The translations under genes were made by a program, and so were the position numbers. Positions 17,925 through 27,195 of a DNA stretch of 64,000 nucleotides are shown here, piece by piece (the first letter of the stretch is position 1; the number at the start of each line of letters is the position of its first letter). The notes beneath the pieces were generated by a model that made no database searches, was not told where the DNA came from, and was given only the letters and a program-made list of their open reading frames with translations. Source of the stretch: Rhodospirillales bacterium (GTDB lineage: Bacteria; Pseudomonadota; Alphaproteobacteria; Micavibrionales; Micavibrionaceae); the NCBI GenBank assembly GCA_020638395.1, contig JACKIP010000005.1:1-64000 (forward strand), read 5' to 3'.

Positions 17925-18512
17925 TTAAGCAGCCAGAATACGGGCGACGTAGCGGGCGATTGTGTCGATCTCGAAGTTAAACACATCGCCCGGTCTTTTT
18001 CCGCCCATTGTTGTGACATTCCAGGTATGGGGGATGATATTCACGCCAAAATGGTTGCCTTCGACCTCGTTCACGGTCAAAGAAATACCGTCCAGCGCAA
18101 TCGAGCCTTTGGGGGCGATCAGCTTTGAAAATTCTTTGGGAACCGAAAAGACCAGCCGGTGCGAATCGCCGTCCGGCGTTAAACTTTCCAGACGGGCGAC
18201 TCCATCAACATGACCGGACACCATATGCCCGCCGAGGTCATCCCCCAGCTTTAACGATTGCTCCAGATTGATATGAGTTCCGACCTGCCACTCCCCCAGA
18301 ATTGTTTTTGACAGGCTTTCTGCGGACACATCAACCACGAATTTATCTGCGTCCTTTTCAACCACCGTCAGGCAGCATCCGGAACAGGCAATCGACGCGC
18401 CCAACGGAACGCGCTCCATGTCAAAAGAGGTCTGAATGGTAAAGCGTTTATCGCCGCGGCTATCATCGACGGCGACAATTGTTCCAATATCTGTGATAAT
18501 TCCCGTGAACAT
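17925..18512 (-). CDS. ribE: Riboflavin synthase, alpha chain
   Basis: The 195-residue enzyme dismutates two 6,7-dimethyl-8-ribityllumazine molecules to riboflavin. It begins with the invariant MFTGIITDIGTI and contains two homologous lumazine-binding barrels, the first with GCCLTVV and the second with DGISLTVNEVEG. SGHVDGVARL marks the domain junction. It is the last gene of the run with nrdR, glyA and rpiA, 12 bases after nrdR. Linkage of riboflavin genes with glyA and nrdR is common in Alphaproteobacteria. Confidence 0.96.
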   Translation of the reverse strand: MFTGIITDIGTIVAVDDSRGDKRFTIQTSFDMERVPLGASIACSGCCLTVVEKDADKFVVDVSAESLSKTILGEWQVGTHINLEQSLKLGDDLGGHMVSGHVDGVARLESLTPDGDSHRLVFSVPKEFSKLIAPKGSIALDGISLTVNEVEGNHFGVNIIPHTWNVTTMGGKRPGDVFNFEIDTIARYVARILAA

Positions 18513-18524
18513 TCTCGGCCCCTC

Positions 18525-19004
18525 CTACTCTATTCCCTCTTTATTTTTCACCTGCAGACGCTCAATCTCTTCGAGAAAGTCATTAAAATCATCCGGCTCC
18601 CGGAAGTTTTTATACACACTGGCGAACCGGATATATCCAATGACATCCAGTTGGGTCAGCGCTTTCATCACCAACTCTCCGATCTTGCTGGAGGAGATTT
18701 CATTATCCCCCAGTGTTTCCAGTTGCCGCACGATGGAATTTGCAGCTTGCTCTATCTTTTGATCTGCGACCGGGCGTTTCCGCAGCGCAATATGCATGGC
18801 TTTGATAATTTTTTCCCGGTCAAACGCTTCGGCGCGTCCGTCGGATTTCAGCACCACCAGATCGCGCAACTGGATCCGCTCAAACGTTGTAAAGCGCGCC
18901 CCGCATTCGATGCAGGCCCTCCGGCGACGGATCGACGCGCCGTCATCGGCCGGGCGGCTATCCTTGACCTGAGAATCTTCATGTCCACAAAACGGGCAGC
19001 GCAT
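18525..19004 (-). CDS. nrdR: Transcriptional repressor NrdR
   Basis: The 159-residue regulator senses dATP/ATP and represses ribonucleotide reductase genes. The N-terminal zinc ribbon uses CPFC (3-6) and CIEC (31-34), followed by the basic RRRRACIECGARFTTFER segment and an ATP-cone domain (about 49-139, LVVLKSDGRAEAFDREKI). The length is normal. It lies between glyA and ribE on the same strand, the common arrangement. NrdR boxes were not searched for outside this window. Confidence 0.97.
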   Translation of the reverse strand: MRCPFCGHEDSQVKDSRPADDGASIRRRRACIECGARFTTFERIQLRDLVVLKSDGRAEAFDREKIIKAMHIALRKRPVADQKIEQAANSIVRQLETLGDNEISSSKIGELVMKALTQLDVIGYIRFASVYKNFREPDDFNDFLEEIERLQVKNKEGIE

Positions 19005-19046
19005 ATCAGTTACAATCCCTCAATTGTAAGGTTACAGCCTAAAAGT

Positions 19047-20351
19047 TCAATAAATCGGGAACCGTGCACAAAGAGCCGTGACCTGTTCTTTGACCGCAGC
19101 CTCAACCGCGGCGTTTTCATTCGGGTCATTGGCTTTTTCCAGCGCATTCAGCACCATGGCAATCATTTTTCCGACCTGCGTAAACTCTGCCTCACCAAAG
19201 CCGCGGGTGGTCGGCGCAGGAGAACCCAAACGAATACCGGAGGTCGTAAACGGTCCTTCCGGATCATTGGGAACCGTGTTCTTGTTACAGGTCAGGCCGG
19301 CCCGGTCCATTGAGCGGTCAGCATGCTTGCCGTTATAGGGTTTTCCGCGCAGATCCACCAGCATCACGTGACTGTCTGTACCGCCGGAGACAATTTTATA
19401 GCCTTCGGCCTGCAAGGACGCTGCCAGAGCCTGCGCATTTTTCACGACCTGATGGGCATAGTCCTTAAAGTCCGGACGCAGCGCCTCGCCAAACGCAACG
19501 GCTTTTGCCGCAATCACATGCATAAGAGGCCCGCCCTGAATACCGGGGAAGACTGCTTTATTGATCTTTTTGGCGATGTCCTCGTCATTGGTCAGGATCA
19601 TTCCGCCGCGTGGCCCGCGCAGAGTTTTGTGCGTAGTCGTCGTGGTCACATGCGCGTGCGGGATTGGCGATGGATAGGCTCCGCCAGCGACCAGACCGGC
19701 ATAGTGTGCCATGTCAATCAACAGATACGCGCCGATTTCATCGGCAATCTCGCGGAATTTGGCCCAGTCAATTTTGCGCCCATAGGCCGACGCCCCGCAA
19801 ACCAGCATTTTCGGCTTATGCTCCTGTGCAATGCGGCGCACCTCGTTGAAATCAATTTGCTGATCTTCATCGCTCACACCATAGGAAGCAAAATCGAACC
19901 ATGCACCGGATTGGTTCACCGGTGACCCGTGGGTGAGGTGCCCGCCGTGATCCAGACGCATCCCCACCACCTTGTCACCCGGCTGCAACAGCGCGAAATA
20001 CACTGCCTGATTGGCCTGTGACCCGGAATTCGGCTGAACGTTGGCAAATTTGCAGTCAAACAACTGACACGCCCGTTCAATTGCCAGAGCCTCGGCGATA
20101 TCCACGAACTCACATCCCGCATAGTAGCGTTTCCCCGGATAACCTTCGGCGTATTTATTGGTCAGGATCGAGCCTTGCGCCTCCAGAACGGCGCGGGAGA
20201 CAATATTTTCGGACGGGATCAGCTCAATCGAGTTTTGCTGGCGGTTTAATTCTTTGGCGATTGCCTCAAAGATCGCCGGATCGCTGTCCTGTAAACTTTC
20301 TGTGAAAAATCCTTGTTTGGTCATATGTGGCATGTGTCTCTCCGCGCTCAT
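19047..20351 (-). CDS. glyA: Serine hydroxymethyltransferase
   Basis: This 434-residue PLP enzyme interconverts serine and glycine with tetrahydrofolate and feeds one-carbon metabolism. The pyridoxal-phosphate Lys is in HVTTTTTHKTLRGPRGG (about residues 224-240), and the N-terminal SENIVSRAVLEAQGS and YAEGYPGKRYY segments are intact. An in-frame extension to 20417 overlaps the end of rpiA. The ATG at 20351 has a good GGGAG six bases upstream and gives the family length. Confidence 0.96.
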   Translation of the reverse strand: MSAERHMPHMTKQGFFTESLQDSDPAIFEAIAKELNRQQNSIELIPSENIVSRAVLEAQGSILTNKYAEGYPGKRYYAGCEFVDIAEALAIERACQLFDCKFANVQPNSGSQANQAVYFALLQPGDKVVGMRLDHGGHLTHGSPVNQSGAWFDFASYGVSDEDQQIDFNEVRRIAQEHKPKMLVCGASAYGRKIDWAKFREIADEIGAYLLIDMAHYAGLVAGGAYPSPIPHAHVTTTTTHKTLRGPRGGMILTNDEDIAKKINKAVFPGIQGGPLMHVIAAKAVAFGEALRPDFKDYAHQVVKNAQALAASLQAEGYKIVSGGTDSHVMLVDLRGKPYNGKHADRSMDRAGLTCNKNTVPNDPEGPFTTSGIRLGSPAPTTRGFGEAEFTQVGKMIAMVLNALEKANDPNENAAVEAAVKEQVTALCARFPIY

Positions 20352-20371
20352 GGTTAACTCCCTTTCTCTCC

Positions 20372-21085
20372 CTAAGTTGTTAAAATCTCCGGCTGATAGC
20401 CCCAGAACAGGCCACATTCAATCACGCCTGTGATCTGTTTAATATCATGTTCCAATGTCGCCCCGATCTCATGGAAGCGCGCATCCAGAATAAAGTGTTT
20501 TGACTCCGTCACGACCGGACCATCCTTGGATTTCGCCAGACGGAATTTGACGTCACTTGCGCCCAGCCCCTTCAGCTCCGTTTCCACATAGTGCAGGGAT
20601 TCCTGATCTATTTCCACCGGGACAGCAAATTTAGCCCCCAGCTTATCGACGAATTTACTTTGATCGACCAGAATAAATATTTTTCCATTGGGGTGAGACA
20701 AGGTCGAGGACATAATCAGCTTTTCCCGGTACATCGCACCGCCGCGGCCTTTAATCATATTGCCGTGCGGGTCAACTTCATCCGCGCCGTCATAGCACCA
20801 GTCCGGCTGGTCAATTAACAAAGAGGTCACGGGCACGCCCAGAACACCGGCAGAAATTTCAATCTCGCGAGACGTCGGGACGATTTTACAGGAGATCCCC
20901 TCTTCCTTGATCCGGCGGGAAATTTCTTTCAGCGCCAAAAAGGAGGTCGAGCCGGACCCGGCACCAATCACATCCCCATTTTTCACATTTTGTGCGACCT
21001 TCCGGGCGACCGCCAGCTTTTCGTCATAGTTGGAAATTTCCTGAGACCAGGACAGGTTTTGCGCGATATCATTCTGCCATTTCAT
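20372..21085 (-). CDS. rpiA: Ribose-5-phosphate isomerase A
   Basis: The 237-residue enzyme interconverts ribose-5-phosphate and ribulose-5-phosphate in the pentose phosphate pathway. Diagnostic segments are GAGSGSTSFLALKEI near residue 41, WCYDGADEVDP near 90 and KGRGGAMYREK (about 103-113) with the catalytic Glu nearby. It precedes glyA by 20 bases, and both probably share a transcript with the small gene upstream at 21308. Confidence 0.95.
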   Translation of the reverse strand: MKWQNDIAQNLSWSQEISNYDEKLAVARKVAQNVKNGDVIGAGSGSTSFLALKEISRRIKEEGISCKIVPTSREIEISAGVLGVPVTSLLIDQPDWCYDGADEVDPHGNMIKGRGGAMYREKLIMSSTLSHPNGKIFILVDQSKFVDKLGAKFAVPVEIDQESLHYVETELKGLGASDVKFRLAKSKDGPVVTESKHFILDARFHEIGATLEHDIKQITGVIECGLFWGYQPEILTT

Positions 21086-21110
21086 GAGAACTTGGTTTAA
21101 GACATTCTCC

Positions 21111-21308
21111 TTATGAAATCAATCCTTTCTTTTTCAAGACATAATCCAGTCTTTTCAAAGCATTTTTCTTCAGTAACGACTCAGGTGCCGTTGCGGCCCC
21201 CTGAATGGAGATTTCGGTCAGGGTTTTAACATCCATGGCCGTTACCTTGACGTATACACCCATGGGCTGAAATTCAAAAATCACATCACGTTCGGAGGGA
21301 GGGGACAT
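21111..21308 (-). CDS. Small conserved protein (DUF6898-like)
   Basis: This 65-residue protein has a short beta hairpin unit (VIFEFQPMGVYVKVTAMD) followed by AATAPESLLKKNALKRLDYVLKKKGLI. The layout resembles a small alphaproteobacterial family of unknown function, likely DUF6898, often found near housekeeping genes. It lies 25 bases upstream of rpiA on the same strand and is probably the first gene of that operon. No catalytic residues are evident. Confidence 0.7.
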   Translation of the reverse strand: MSPPSERDVIFEFQPMGVYVKVTAMDVKTLTEISIQGAATAPESLLKKNALKRLDYVLKKKGLIS

Positions 21309-21464
21309 TTTTCTGATCCGGCTATCCTGCTATTTTTTATCCAACATGAAATAATATCGTGGCTCTAAATAAAAATCGAGCGCTGGCTTTTAAAATTCGC
21401 GTAAATTTTAAACCGCAAAGGAAGAAAAAGGCCTTTTGCCCGCACAGGTTCTCCTGTAAAGATC

Positions 21465-22481
21465 ATGACTATGATTTTGCGCATTCTCGAAATATCGGCG
21501 CCGGATTCGGCGAAAGATGTCATCCATCAGCTCGCAGAGGATCATCAGGCGATTGATTGGTGGTATAGTGCAAAAAACAAAGACTCCCGGCGCACCACCC
21601 GCATTCTGATTCATCTCGAAGAACAGCAGGGATTTATGGATGATTTGCAAAAATCCCTGCATAAAGAAAAAAACTGGCGTCTGGTTATTCTGCCGGTCGA
21701 AGCCTCCCTTCCCTCTCCACCGGATCGGGAAAAAGACCCTGATAAAGGTAAAAAGAAGCTTCAGGGCACGACCATCACACGGGAAGAGCTTTATGGCAAA
21801 GTTTCCAAAGGAGCCATCCTCGACAGCAACTTTTTCCTGCTGGCCGTTCTGTCCACCATCGTTGCCACCATAGGGCTTATTCAGAATAATGTCGCCGTAA
21901 TTATCGGCGCCATGGTGATTGCTCCTTTTCTGGGGCCTAACCTTGCTCTGGCTTTTGGGGCCGCGCTTGGAGATAAAAGATTAATTCACCAATCTATTCA
22001 AACCAATCTGGCGGGCCTTTGCCTCACATTTGTCATTACGATTTTTCTGGGAGTACTCATCCCCGCTTCTGATCTGGATAGTCCGGAAATCATCAGCCGG
22101 ACATTGACAGGATACGATTCGATTATTCTAGCTCTGGCGTCAGGAGCCGCCGCTGTCCTCTCTCTTTCAACAGGGCTGTCCTCCGCTTTGGTTGGAGTCA
22201 TGGTTGCGGTGGCCCTTTTGCCTCCGGCAGCGGCTGCCGGATTGATGCTGGGGGCCGGACTATGGGATCAGGCATTTGGAGCCGCCCTGTTACTTTTGAC
22301 GAATATTGTTTGTGTTGGCCTGTCTGCCCAGCTCGTCTTTCTGCTAAAAGGAATTAAGCCGCGAACCTGGTATATGCAGAAAAAATCAGAGCAATCCACC
22401 CGTCTGAATCTGATTATATGGGGAATTTCCCTTGCGATGCTCATGGCGATTATTACCATACGGCTATACATTTTTACTTAA
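21465..22481 (+). CDS. DUF389 / TIGR00341 family membrane protein
   Basis: The 338-residue protein has a soluble N-terminal domain (about 1-110) and a C-terminal hydrophobic half with about six membrane segments. The DUF389 core motif NNVAVIIGAMVIAPFLGPNLALAFG is at about residues 142-166. Function is not established for the family. The linker DREKDPDKGKKKLQG is highly charged. The ubiH-like gene begins 12 bases after its stop, so they may be cotranscribed. Confidence 0.88.
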   Translation: MTMILRILEISAPDSAKDVIHQLAEDHQAIDWWYSAKNKDSRRTTRILIHLEEQQGFMDDLQKSLHKEKNWRLVILPVEASLPSPPDREKDPDKGKKKLQGTTITREELYGKVSKGAILDSNFFLLAVLSTIVATIGLIQNNVAVIIGAMVIAPFLGPNLALAFGAALGDKRLIHQSIQTNLAGLCLTFVITIFLGVLIPASDLDSPEIISRTLTGYDSIILALASGAAAVLSLSTGLSSALVGVMVAVALLPPAAAAGLMLGAGLWDQAFGAALLLLTNIVCVGLSAQLVFLLKGIKPRTWYMQKKSEQSTRLNLIIWGISLAMLMAIITIRLYIFT

Positions 22482-22493
22482 GAGGACTTAAAA

Positions 22494-23678
22494 ATGACAC
22501 AGGAAAAAATCTATGATGCCCTGATTATCGGCGGGGGCATGTCCGGCCTGACTCTGGCGCTGGCATTGGCAAAAACGGGCCGAAAAGTGGCCTGCATTGA
22601 CCGTGACGATCCGAAGAAACAACTGACCTCTGAATTCGACGGGCGCACCATCGCCATTTCCGCCGGTTCTGCCCACGCGATGCAGGCCGCCGGAGTGTGG
22701 GAAGCATTACGCCCGGACGCCTGCCCCATTCATGAAATACAAATCACGGATAGCGGCTCTGCAACCCTTCTCGATTTTTTATCCAAAGAGGTCGGAGATC
22801 AAAGTTTTGGTCATATCGTTGAAAACCGCTGTGTACGCCAATGCTTATTTGCAGCAGCAGATACAGAAAAAAATCTGGATCATATCGCCCCGCAAAAAGC
22901 AGAAAGTTTCCGGATTTTAGAAGACTATGCAGAGGTGACCCTCGAAGATAATTCGGTTTTGCGGAGTAAATTACTGGTTGGGGCGGATGGCCGCGGGTCA
23001 TGGGTCCGGGAAGAAGCAAAAATACGCACCCGTGGCTGGAGTTATCATCAACAAGCCGTTATTTGCACCGTAGAGCATGAACATCCCCACAATTACATAG
23101 CGCTTGAGGATTTTCGCCCGGAGGGACCGTTTGCTGTCTTACCCATGACGGATGGCAAGAATGGTACGCACCGCTCCTCGGTTGTGTGGACGGAGCATGG
23201 CAGCAGACGACGCTCTGCCATGAATTTGTCCGAAGAAGATTTTAACAGCCGTCTGAACGAGCTATTCCCCGCATTCTATGGACACGTAACGCGCATTACC
23301 CCGGCGCAGGTCTATCCGCTTAGTCTGATTCATGCCGAAAAATACACTTCCGCCCGGCTGGCTCTGGTCGCCGATGCCGCCCACGGCATTCACCCGATCG
23401 CCGGACAAGGCCTGAATATCGGCCTGCGCGATGTTCTGGAACTGGTGAAACTGTCCGGAGCATATGACGATATGGGAGATCCGCGCCTGCTCAAAGCGTA
23501 TGAGCGCACCCGCCGGATTGATAATATGGCGATGATATTTGCAACAGACAGCATTAACAAGCTGTTTTCCAACAATATCGCGCCGGTACGATTGGCCCGC
23601 CGGGCCGGATTGCGCGCCGTTGGAAAGCTCCCCTCTGCCAAAAAGTTCTTTATGAAACAGGCCATGGGGCTACGCTGA
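22494..23678 (+). CDS. FAD-dependent monooxygenase of the UbiH/COQ6 family
   Basis: This 394-residue flavoprotein hydroxylase probably acts in ubiquinone synthesis. It shows the N-terminal dinucleotide-binding motif ALIIGGGMSGLTLALALA, the mid-protein LVGADGRGSWVRE (about residues 161-173) and the C-terminal FAD motif ADAAHGIHPIAGQGLNIGLRD (about 294-314). Which ring position it hydroxylates (UbiH, UbiF, UbiI or UbiL type) cannot be set from sequence alone. AGAGGA lies 8 bases before the ATG. Confidence 0.9.
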   Translation: MTQEKIYDALIIGGGMSGLTLALALAKTGRKVACIDRDDPKKQLTSEFDGRTIAISAGSAHAMQAAGVWEALRPDACPIHEIQITDSGSATLLDFLSKEVGDQSFGHIVENRCVRQCLFAAADTEKNLDHIAPQKAESFRILEDYAEVTLEDNSVLRSKLLVGADGRGSWVREEAKIRTRGWSYHQQAVICTVEHEHPHNYIALEDFRPEGPFAVLPMTDGKNGTHRSSVVWTEHGSRRRSAMNLSEEDFNSRLNELFPAFYGHVTRITPAQVYPLSLIHAEKYTSARLALVADAAHGIHPIAGQGLNIGLRDVLELVKLSGAYDDMGDPRLLKAYERTRRIDNMAMIFATDSINKLFSNNIAPVRLARRAGLRAVGKLPSAKKFFMKQAMGLR

Positions 23679-23686
23679 GCATAGCC

Positions 23687-24346
23687 TCAGCCTTTCAGCA
23701 AATCGGACAAATCAGCAAGAGTTTTGGGGAAGTAGGTCGGATTGACCGCCGCCAGAGCCGCCTCTGTTCCGGCGCCCCAAGGAACCGCACAAGTGTGCAT
23801 ACCGGCCCGCTGTCCCATTTCAATATCATGGATGGCATCTCCGATCACCAGAGCCTGACGGGCATCTGCCAACCCAATCTGATGTGCACAGAGAAAGACC
23901 GACTCTGGAAACGGTTTGTAATGGCGAACCAGATCGCTGCCGACCACGACATCAAAAATCCCGTCCATCCCCGTATCCCGAAGGCTCATGTGAATAGGAT
24001 CGGTGGTTTTACTGGACACAATCCCCATCTTGACCCCGCGTTCCTTCAGGTCGAGAAGCAAATCTTTCAATCCAGCAAATACCTTCACATGCGTTTTTGC
24101 GTATTTTTCCTGAAAGACCCTCCGGTAGGTATCAACGATCTCGTCAACAGAAGGCCCTCCAGAAGAGGCCTGCGCCACAATGTAGGGGATTTCCTGAATG
24201 GGAATTCCGATATTGTGTTTGATTTCCTCTTCTGTGGGAATGGGAAATCCATAGCGATCAAAGGTATCGGTAATCGAGAGGATAATCGCCCCAACCGTAT
24301 CCACCACGGTTCCATCAAAATCAAAAAACAGAGTATTATATTTCAT
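23687..24346 (-). CDS. HAD family phosphatase (phosphoglycolate phosphatase-like)
   Basis: The 219-residue protein has all four HAD motifs: the nucleophile DFDGTVVDT (9-17), SSKTT near 116, a Lys near 146 and GDAIHDIEMG near 170. The helical cap between residues 20 and 85 is of the PGP/PpaX type. Probable substrates are small phosphorylated metabolites such as 2-phosphoglycolate. Its ATG overlaps the stop of the TetR gene (ATGA), which implies translational coupling. Confidence 0.9.
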   Translation of the reverse strand: MKYNTLFFDFDGTVVDTVGAIILSITDTFDRYGFPIPTEEEIKHNIGIPIQEIPYIVAQASSGGPSVDEIVDTYRRVFQEKYAKTHVKVFAGLKDLLLDLKERGVKMGIVSSKTTDPIHMSLRDTGMDGIFDVVVGSDLVRHYKPFPESVFLCAHQIGLADARQALVIGDAIHDIEMGQRAGMHTCAVPWGAGTEAALAAVNPTYFPKTLADLSDLLKG

Positions 24347-24921
24347 CCCCCAAATCTTTCTGCAAAACTTTCTGCGCGCCCCAATAACTGATCCAGCTCT
24401 GCCATGGTTTTGGGCATATCGGGACCATCATCCTCTTTCCATGTTTTCAAAACTTTCAGATAGATGAGTTTTAGCCCGGCAATTTTCAACAAACCGCGCA
24501 GACCATCCGTTCCAATCCCTGCCGCTTCCAGCATCCACATCATGGACCGGCTCAGGTGTGGCAGGCTGATCAATACCTGCTTGGGGTCTATTTTAAAAGA
24601 CTCCAGAACAGATACCACCCCGGCGCGCTGTTCATTGAGCACGTCAAAACGGGTCATCAGAATGTCAAACAGGCGCTCCCGCGGAGAGGAGTCGCGGTCA
24701 ATCTCCCCGGTTTCTTCCAGAGTTCTGCGATCAAGGTAACGCCCATAGGTCACAAGAAGGCAGCTTTTGTCATCAAACATCCGGGCAACTTCAGATAAAG
24801 AGATATCTGCCTCCCGCGCCAAATCCTGAAACCGGACCTGCGACCAGCCTAAATCTCCGGCCAGAGACACCGCCGAAACGGCAAGATCTTCCTTCGTCAG
24901 TTCTTTTTTTGTTTTCGGCAT
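24343..24921 (-). CDS. TetR family transcriptional regulator
   Basis: The 192-residue protein has an N-terminal TetR-type helix-turn-helix (about residues 12-58) and a helical ligand-binding half ending in LKVLKTWKEDDGPDMPKTMAELDQLLGRA, a C-terminal form common in Rhodospirillales-like bacteria. The ATG at 24921 has GAGG about 11 bases upstream; a TTG three codons earlier is less likely. It overlaps the HAD gene and follows ispG by 56 bases. The ligand and targets are unknown. Confidence 0.85.
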   Translation of the reverse strand: MPKTKKELTKEDLAVSAVSLAGDLGWSQVRFQDLAREADISLSEVARMFDDKSCLLVTYGRYLDRRTLEETGEIDRDSSPRERLFDILMTRFDVLNEQRAGVVSVLESFKIDPKQVLISLPHLSRSMMWMLEAAGIGTDGLRGLLKIAGLKLIYLKVLKTWKEDDGPDMPKTMAELDQLLGRAESFAERFGG

Positions 24922-24977
24922 ATTTATCAAAACCTCGCTTTATGATCCGGAAAGATAGAAATTCATTTACAACATTA

Positions 24978-26114
24978 TTATGCCGCTTGTTTTTTGCTTG
25001 TCTGCTCGATTTCAGCGGCTTTTTCCTCAACCAAAGCGACGATGTGCTCGATAATCGACTGATCTCCGGAATTCAGCCGGTGCGCTTTATCGCCGCCGAG
25101 GTAAATCTGATGAATGCCATTTCCTCCGCCGGTCAGGCCAATATCCGTCATAAGAGCCTCTCCGGGACCGTTCACCACACATCCAATAATCGACAGGGTC
25201 ATCGGGGTGGTAATATGGGAGAGCCGTTCTTCCAATGCTTCCACAGTTTTAATCACGTCAAACTGCTGGCGGGCGCAGGACGGGCAGGAAATGACATTTA
25301 CGCCGCGATGGCGCAATCCCAGAGATTTTAAAATATCAAATCCGACTTTAATTTCTTCCACCGGATCGGCAGATAAAGACACGCGAATAGTATCCCCGAT
25401 CCCGGCCCAGAGCATGTTTCCCATACCGATTGAAGATTTTATTGTTCCGGAGCGGAATCCTCCGGCCTCGGTGATCCCCAGATGCAGCGGGTAATCGCAG
25501 GCCTCGGCCAATAGCTGATATGCGGCAACACTCATAAATACGTCGGAGGCCTTGCAGGAAATTTTAAAATTGAAAAAGTCATTATCTTCCAGAATGCGAA
25601 TATGGCGCAGCGCAGATTCCAGCATGGCATCCGGACAGGGTTCCCCGTATTTTTCCAGCAAATCCCGCTCCAGAGATCCGGCATTCACCCCAATTCTCAT
25701 AGAGCAATTATAATCTTTTGCCGCTTTGATAACCTCACGCACCCGCGCTTCCGAACCAATATTTCCCGGATTGATGCGCAGGCAGGCCGCACCATTTTGC
25801 GCCGCTTCAATCCCGCGCTTATAGTGAAAATGGATGTCCGCCACAATCGGCACAGAAACATTCGCCGTAATTTCTTTTAGGGCAGCAGAACTTTCTTCAT
25901 CCGGACAGGAGACGCGAACGATATCCGCCCCAACCGCTTCCAGCCTGTGAATCTGCTCAATTGTTGCCCGAACGTCTGTCGTCGGCGTGTTGGTCATGGA
26001 CTGCACCGTGATCGGAGCCCCTCCCCCCACAGGCACATTTCCCACCATCACCTGACGGGATTTGCGGCGATTAATCATCCGCCATGGGCGCACTGCTGTG
26101 TGATCCTGTTTCAT
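24978..26114 (-). CDS. ispG: 4-hydroxy-3-methylbut-2-enyl diphosphate synthase
   Basis: This 378-residue iron-sulfur enzyme performs the penultimate step of the MEP isoprenoid pathway. The TIM-barrel half carries VPVGGGAPITVQSMTNT and the C-terminal half holds the 4Fe-4S ligands in SCPSCARQQFD (about residues 276-286) and GCVVNGPGEA (about 309-318). The gene follows the RodZ-like gene by 16 bases, so they probably share a transcript, a pairing seen in other Proteobacteria (yfgA-ispG). Confidence 0.97.
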   Translation of the reverse strand: MKQDHTAVRPWRMINRRKSRQVMVGNVPVGGGAPITVQSMTNTPTTDVRATIEQIHRLEAVGADIVRVSCPDEESSAALKEITANVSVPIVADIHFHYKRGIEAAQNGAACLRINPGNIGSEARVREVIKAAKDYNCSMRIGVNAGSLERDLLEKYGEPCPDAMLESALRHIRILEDNDFFNFKISCKASDVFMSVAAYQLLAEACDYPLHLGITEAGGFRSGTIKSSIGMGNMLWAGIGDTIRVSLSADPVEEIKVGFDILKSLGLRHRGVNVISCPSCARQQFDVIKTVEALEERLSHITTPMTLSIIGCVVNGPGEALMTDIGLTGGGNGIHQIYLGGDKAHRLNSGDQSIIEHIVALVEEKAAEIEQTSKKQAA

Positions 26115-26130
26115 CTTTGTATTCCTAGCA

Positions 26131-27114
26131 CTAAGGGAACATCTCTTTCAAGCTTTCCGGCTCAAGGGGCAGATCCCGGTAGATATCTCCGGAATTTGCT
26201 TTGGTTGAAATTTTTTCCCCGTCAACAAAAATATCAATCCCGCCCAGATTTCCCGTCGTCATGGTTAGTCCCTGCTCCTCATTTGGAACGAAGAAGCGAT
26301 CCCCGGCTTTGAGAACGCGGGAGACAATCACCGCTCCGGCAGAATTTTTGATTTCTACCCAGGAATCTTCGGTGACCTCAAGAACAATCCGGTATTCTAC
26401 TTTTTTCGCGTCTGCGGCAACTTCCCCGTCATTTGTCCTGGCCGCTGCCGTCATCAGAGGGCGTGGCACAGGCAATAAGCGTCCGGCGTCATCCCGCAGA
26501 GCCAAAACCGCCGGGGGTGGAAATTCAATGTCCGGATCTGTGACCTGTTCTGCGGGAGGCGCTTCTTCTTCTGCGAGATCTGACAACACAACCGGAGGTG
26601 TTTCCGGTAATGCTGGCTCCACCGGAAGTGCTTTTTTCGCCGACGCCGGGGGCGGCGGGATATCGTGGATCACGTTTTTGTCTGCCGATAGTCCTTGTAT
26701 GATAAAAATTGTGGCGATCAAAACCAGAAGTCCGACCGTCGCGCTCAGAACCACCCAGAATCCGGGAACGGCGCTTTCTGTCATAATCGCCGGAAAATTC
26801 AGTTTTTGGCGTTTTCCATCCCCGACCTGCGCTTTTAGCAGGAGCTGCATTTTATGCCCGTCAAGATCGAGATATTCGGAATAGGTCCGTACAAATCCCA
26901 GCGTATAAACCCAGCCGGGCAGTTTTTCCAGCTCCATATTTTCCAGAGACTCAAGAAGGCTTGCCCGAATGCGGATTTCAGTTTCTATTTCATCAACCGT
27001 TTTGCCGGAGGCAATGCGCGCCCGGCGCAGAATCTCCCCCACAGAAAGATTGGTGGGAAGGTCCTCTTTCTGTTCTTCAATAGGGTCTTCGGGTTTATCT
27101 TTTTTTCTAAACAA
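26131..27114 (-). CDS. RodZ-like cytoskeleton protein (HTH plus DUF4115)
   Basis: The 327-residue protein has a RodZ layout: an N-terminal helix-turn-helix (about 22-90, VGEILRRARIASGKTVDEIE and GWVYTLGFVRTYSEYL), one membrane segment (about 155-177), a Pro/Glu-rich periplasmic linker and a C-terminal DUF4115 beta domain (about 245-315, EDSWVEIKNSAGAVI). RodZ couples MreB to the cell-wall machinery. No in-frame ATG precedes the HTH, so the start is probably the TTG at 27114, which has only a weak GGAA upstream. Confidence 0.85.
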   Translation of the reverse strand: MFRKKDKPEDPIEEQKEDLPTNLSVGEILRRARIASGKTVDEIETEIRIRASLLESLENMELEKLPGWVYTLGFVRTYSEYLDLDGHKMQLLLKAQVGDGKRQKLNFPAIMTESAVPGFWVVLSATVGLLVLIATIFIIQGLSADKNVIHDIPPPPASAKKALPVEPALPETPPVVLSDLAEEEAPPAEQVTDPDIEFPPPAVLALRDDAGRLLPVPRPLMTAAARTNDGEVAADAKKVEYRIVLEVTEDSWVEIKNSAGAVIVSRVLKAGDRFFVPNEEQGLTMTTGNLGGIDIFVDGEKISTKANSGDIYRDLPLEPESLKEMFP

Positions 27115-27195
27115 GAGCTTGTTTCCGGAAAAGAGTCGTTCAAGGAATAGACTTTATCATCTTACCCGAAAATCATCTACATTCAATCCTCGGCC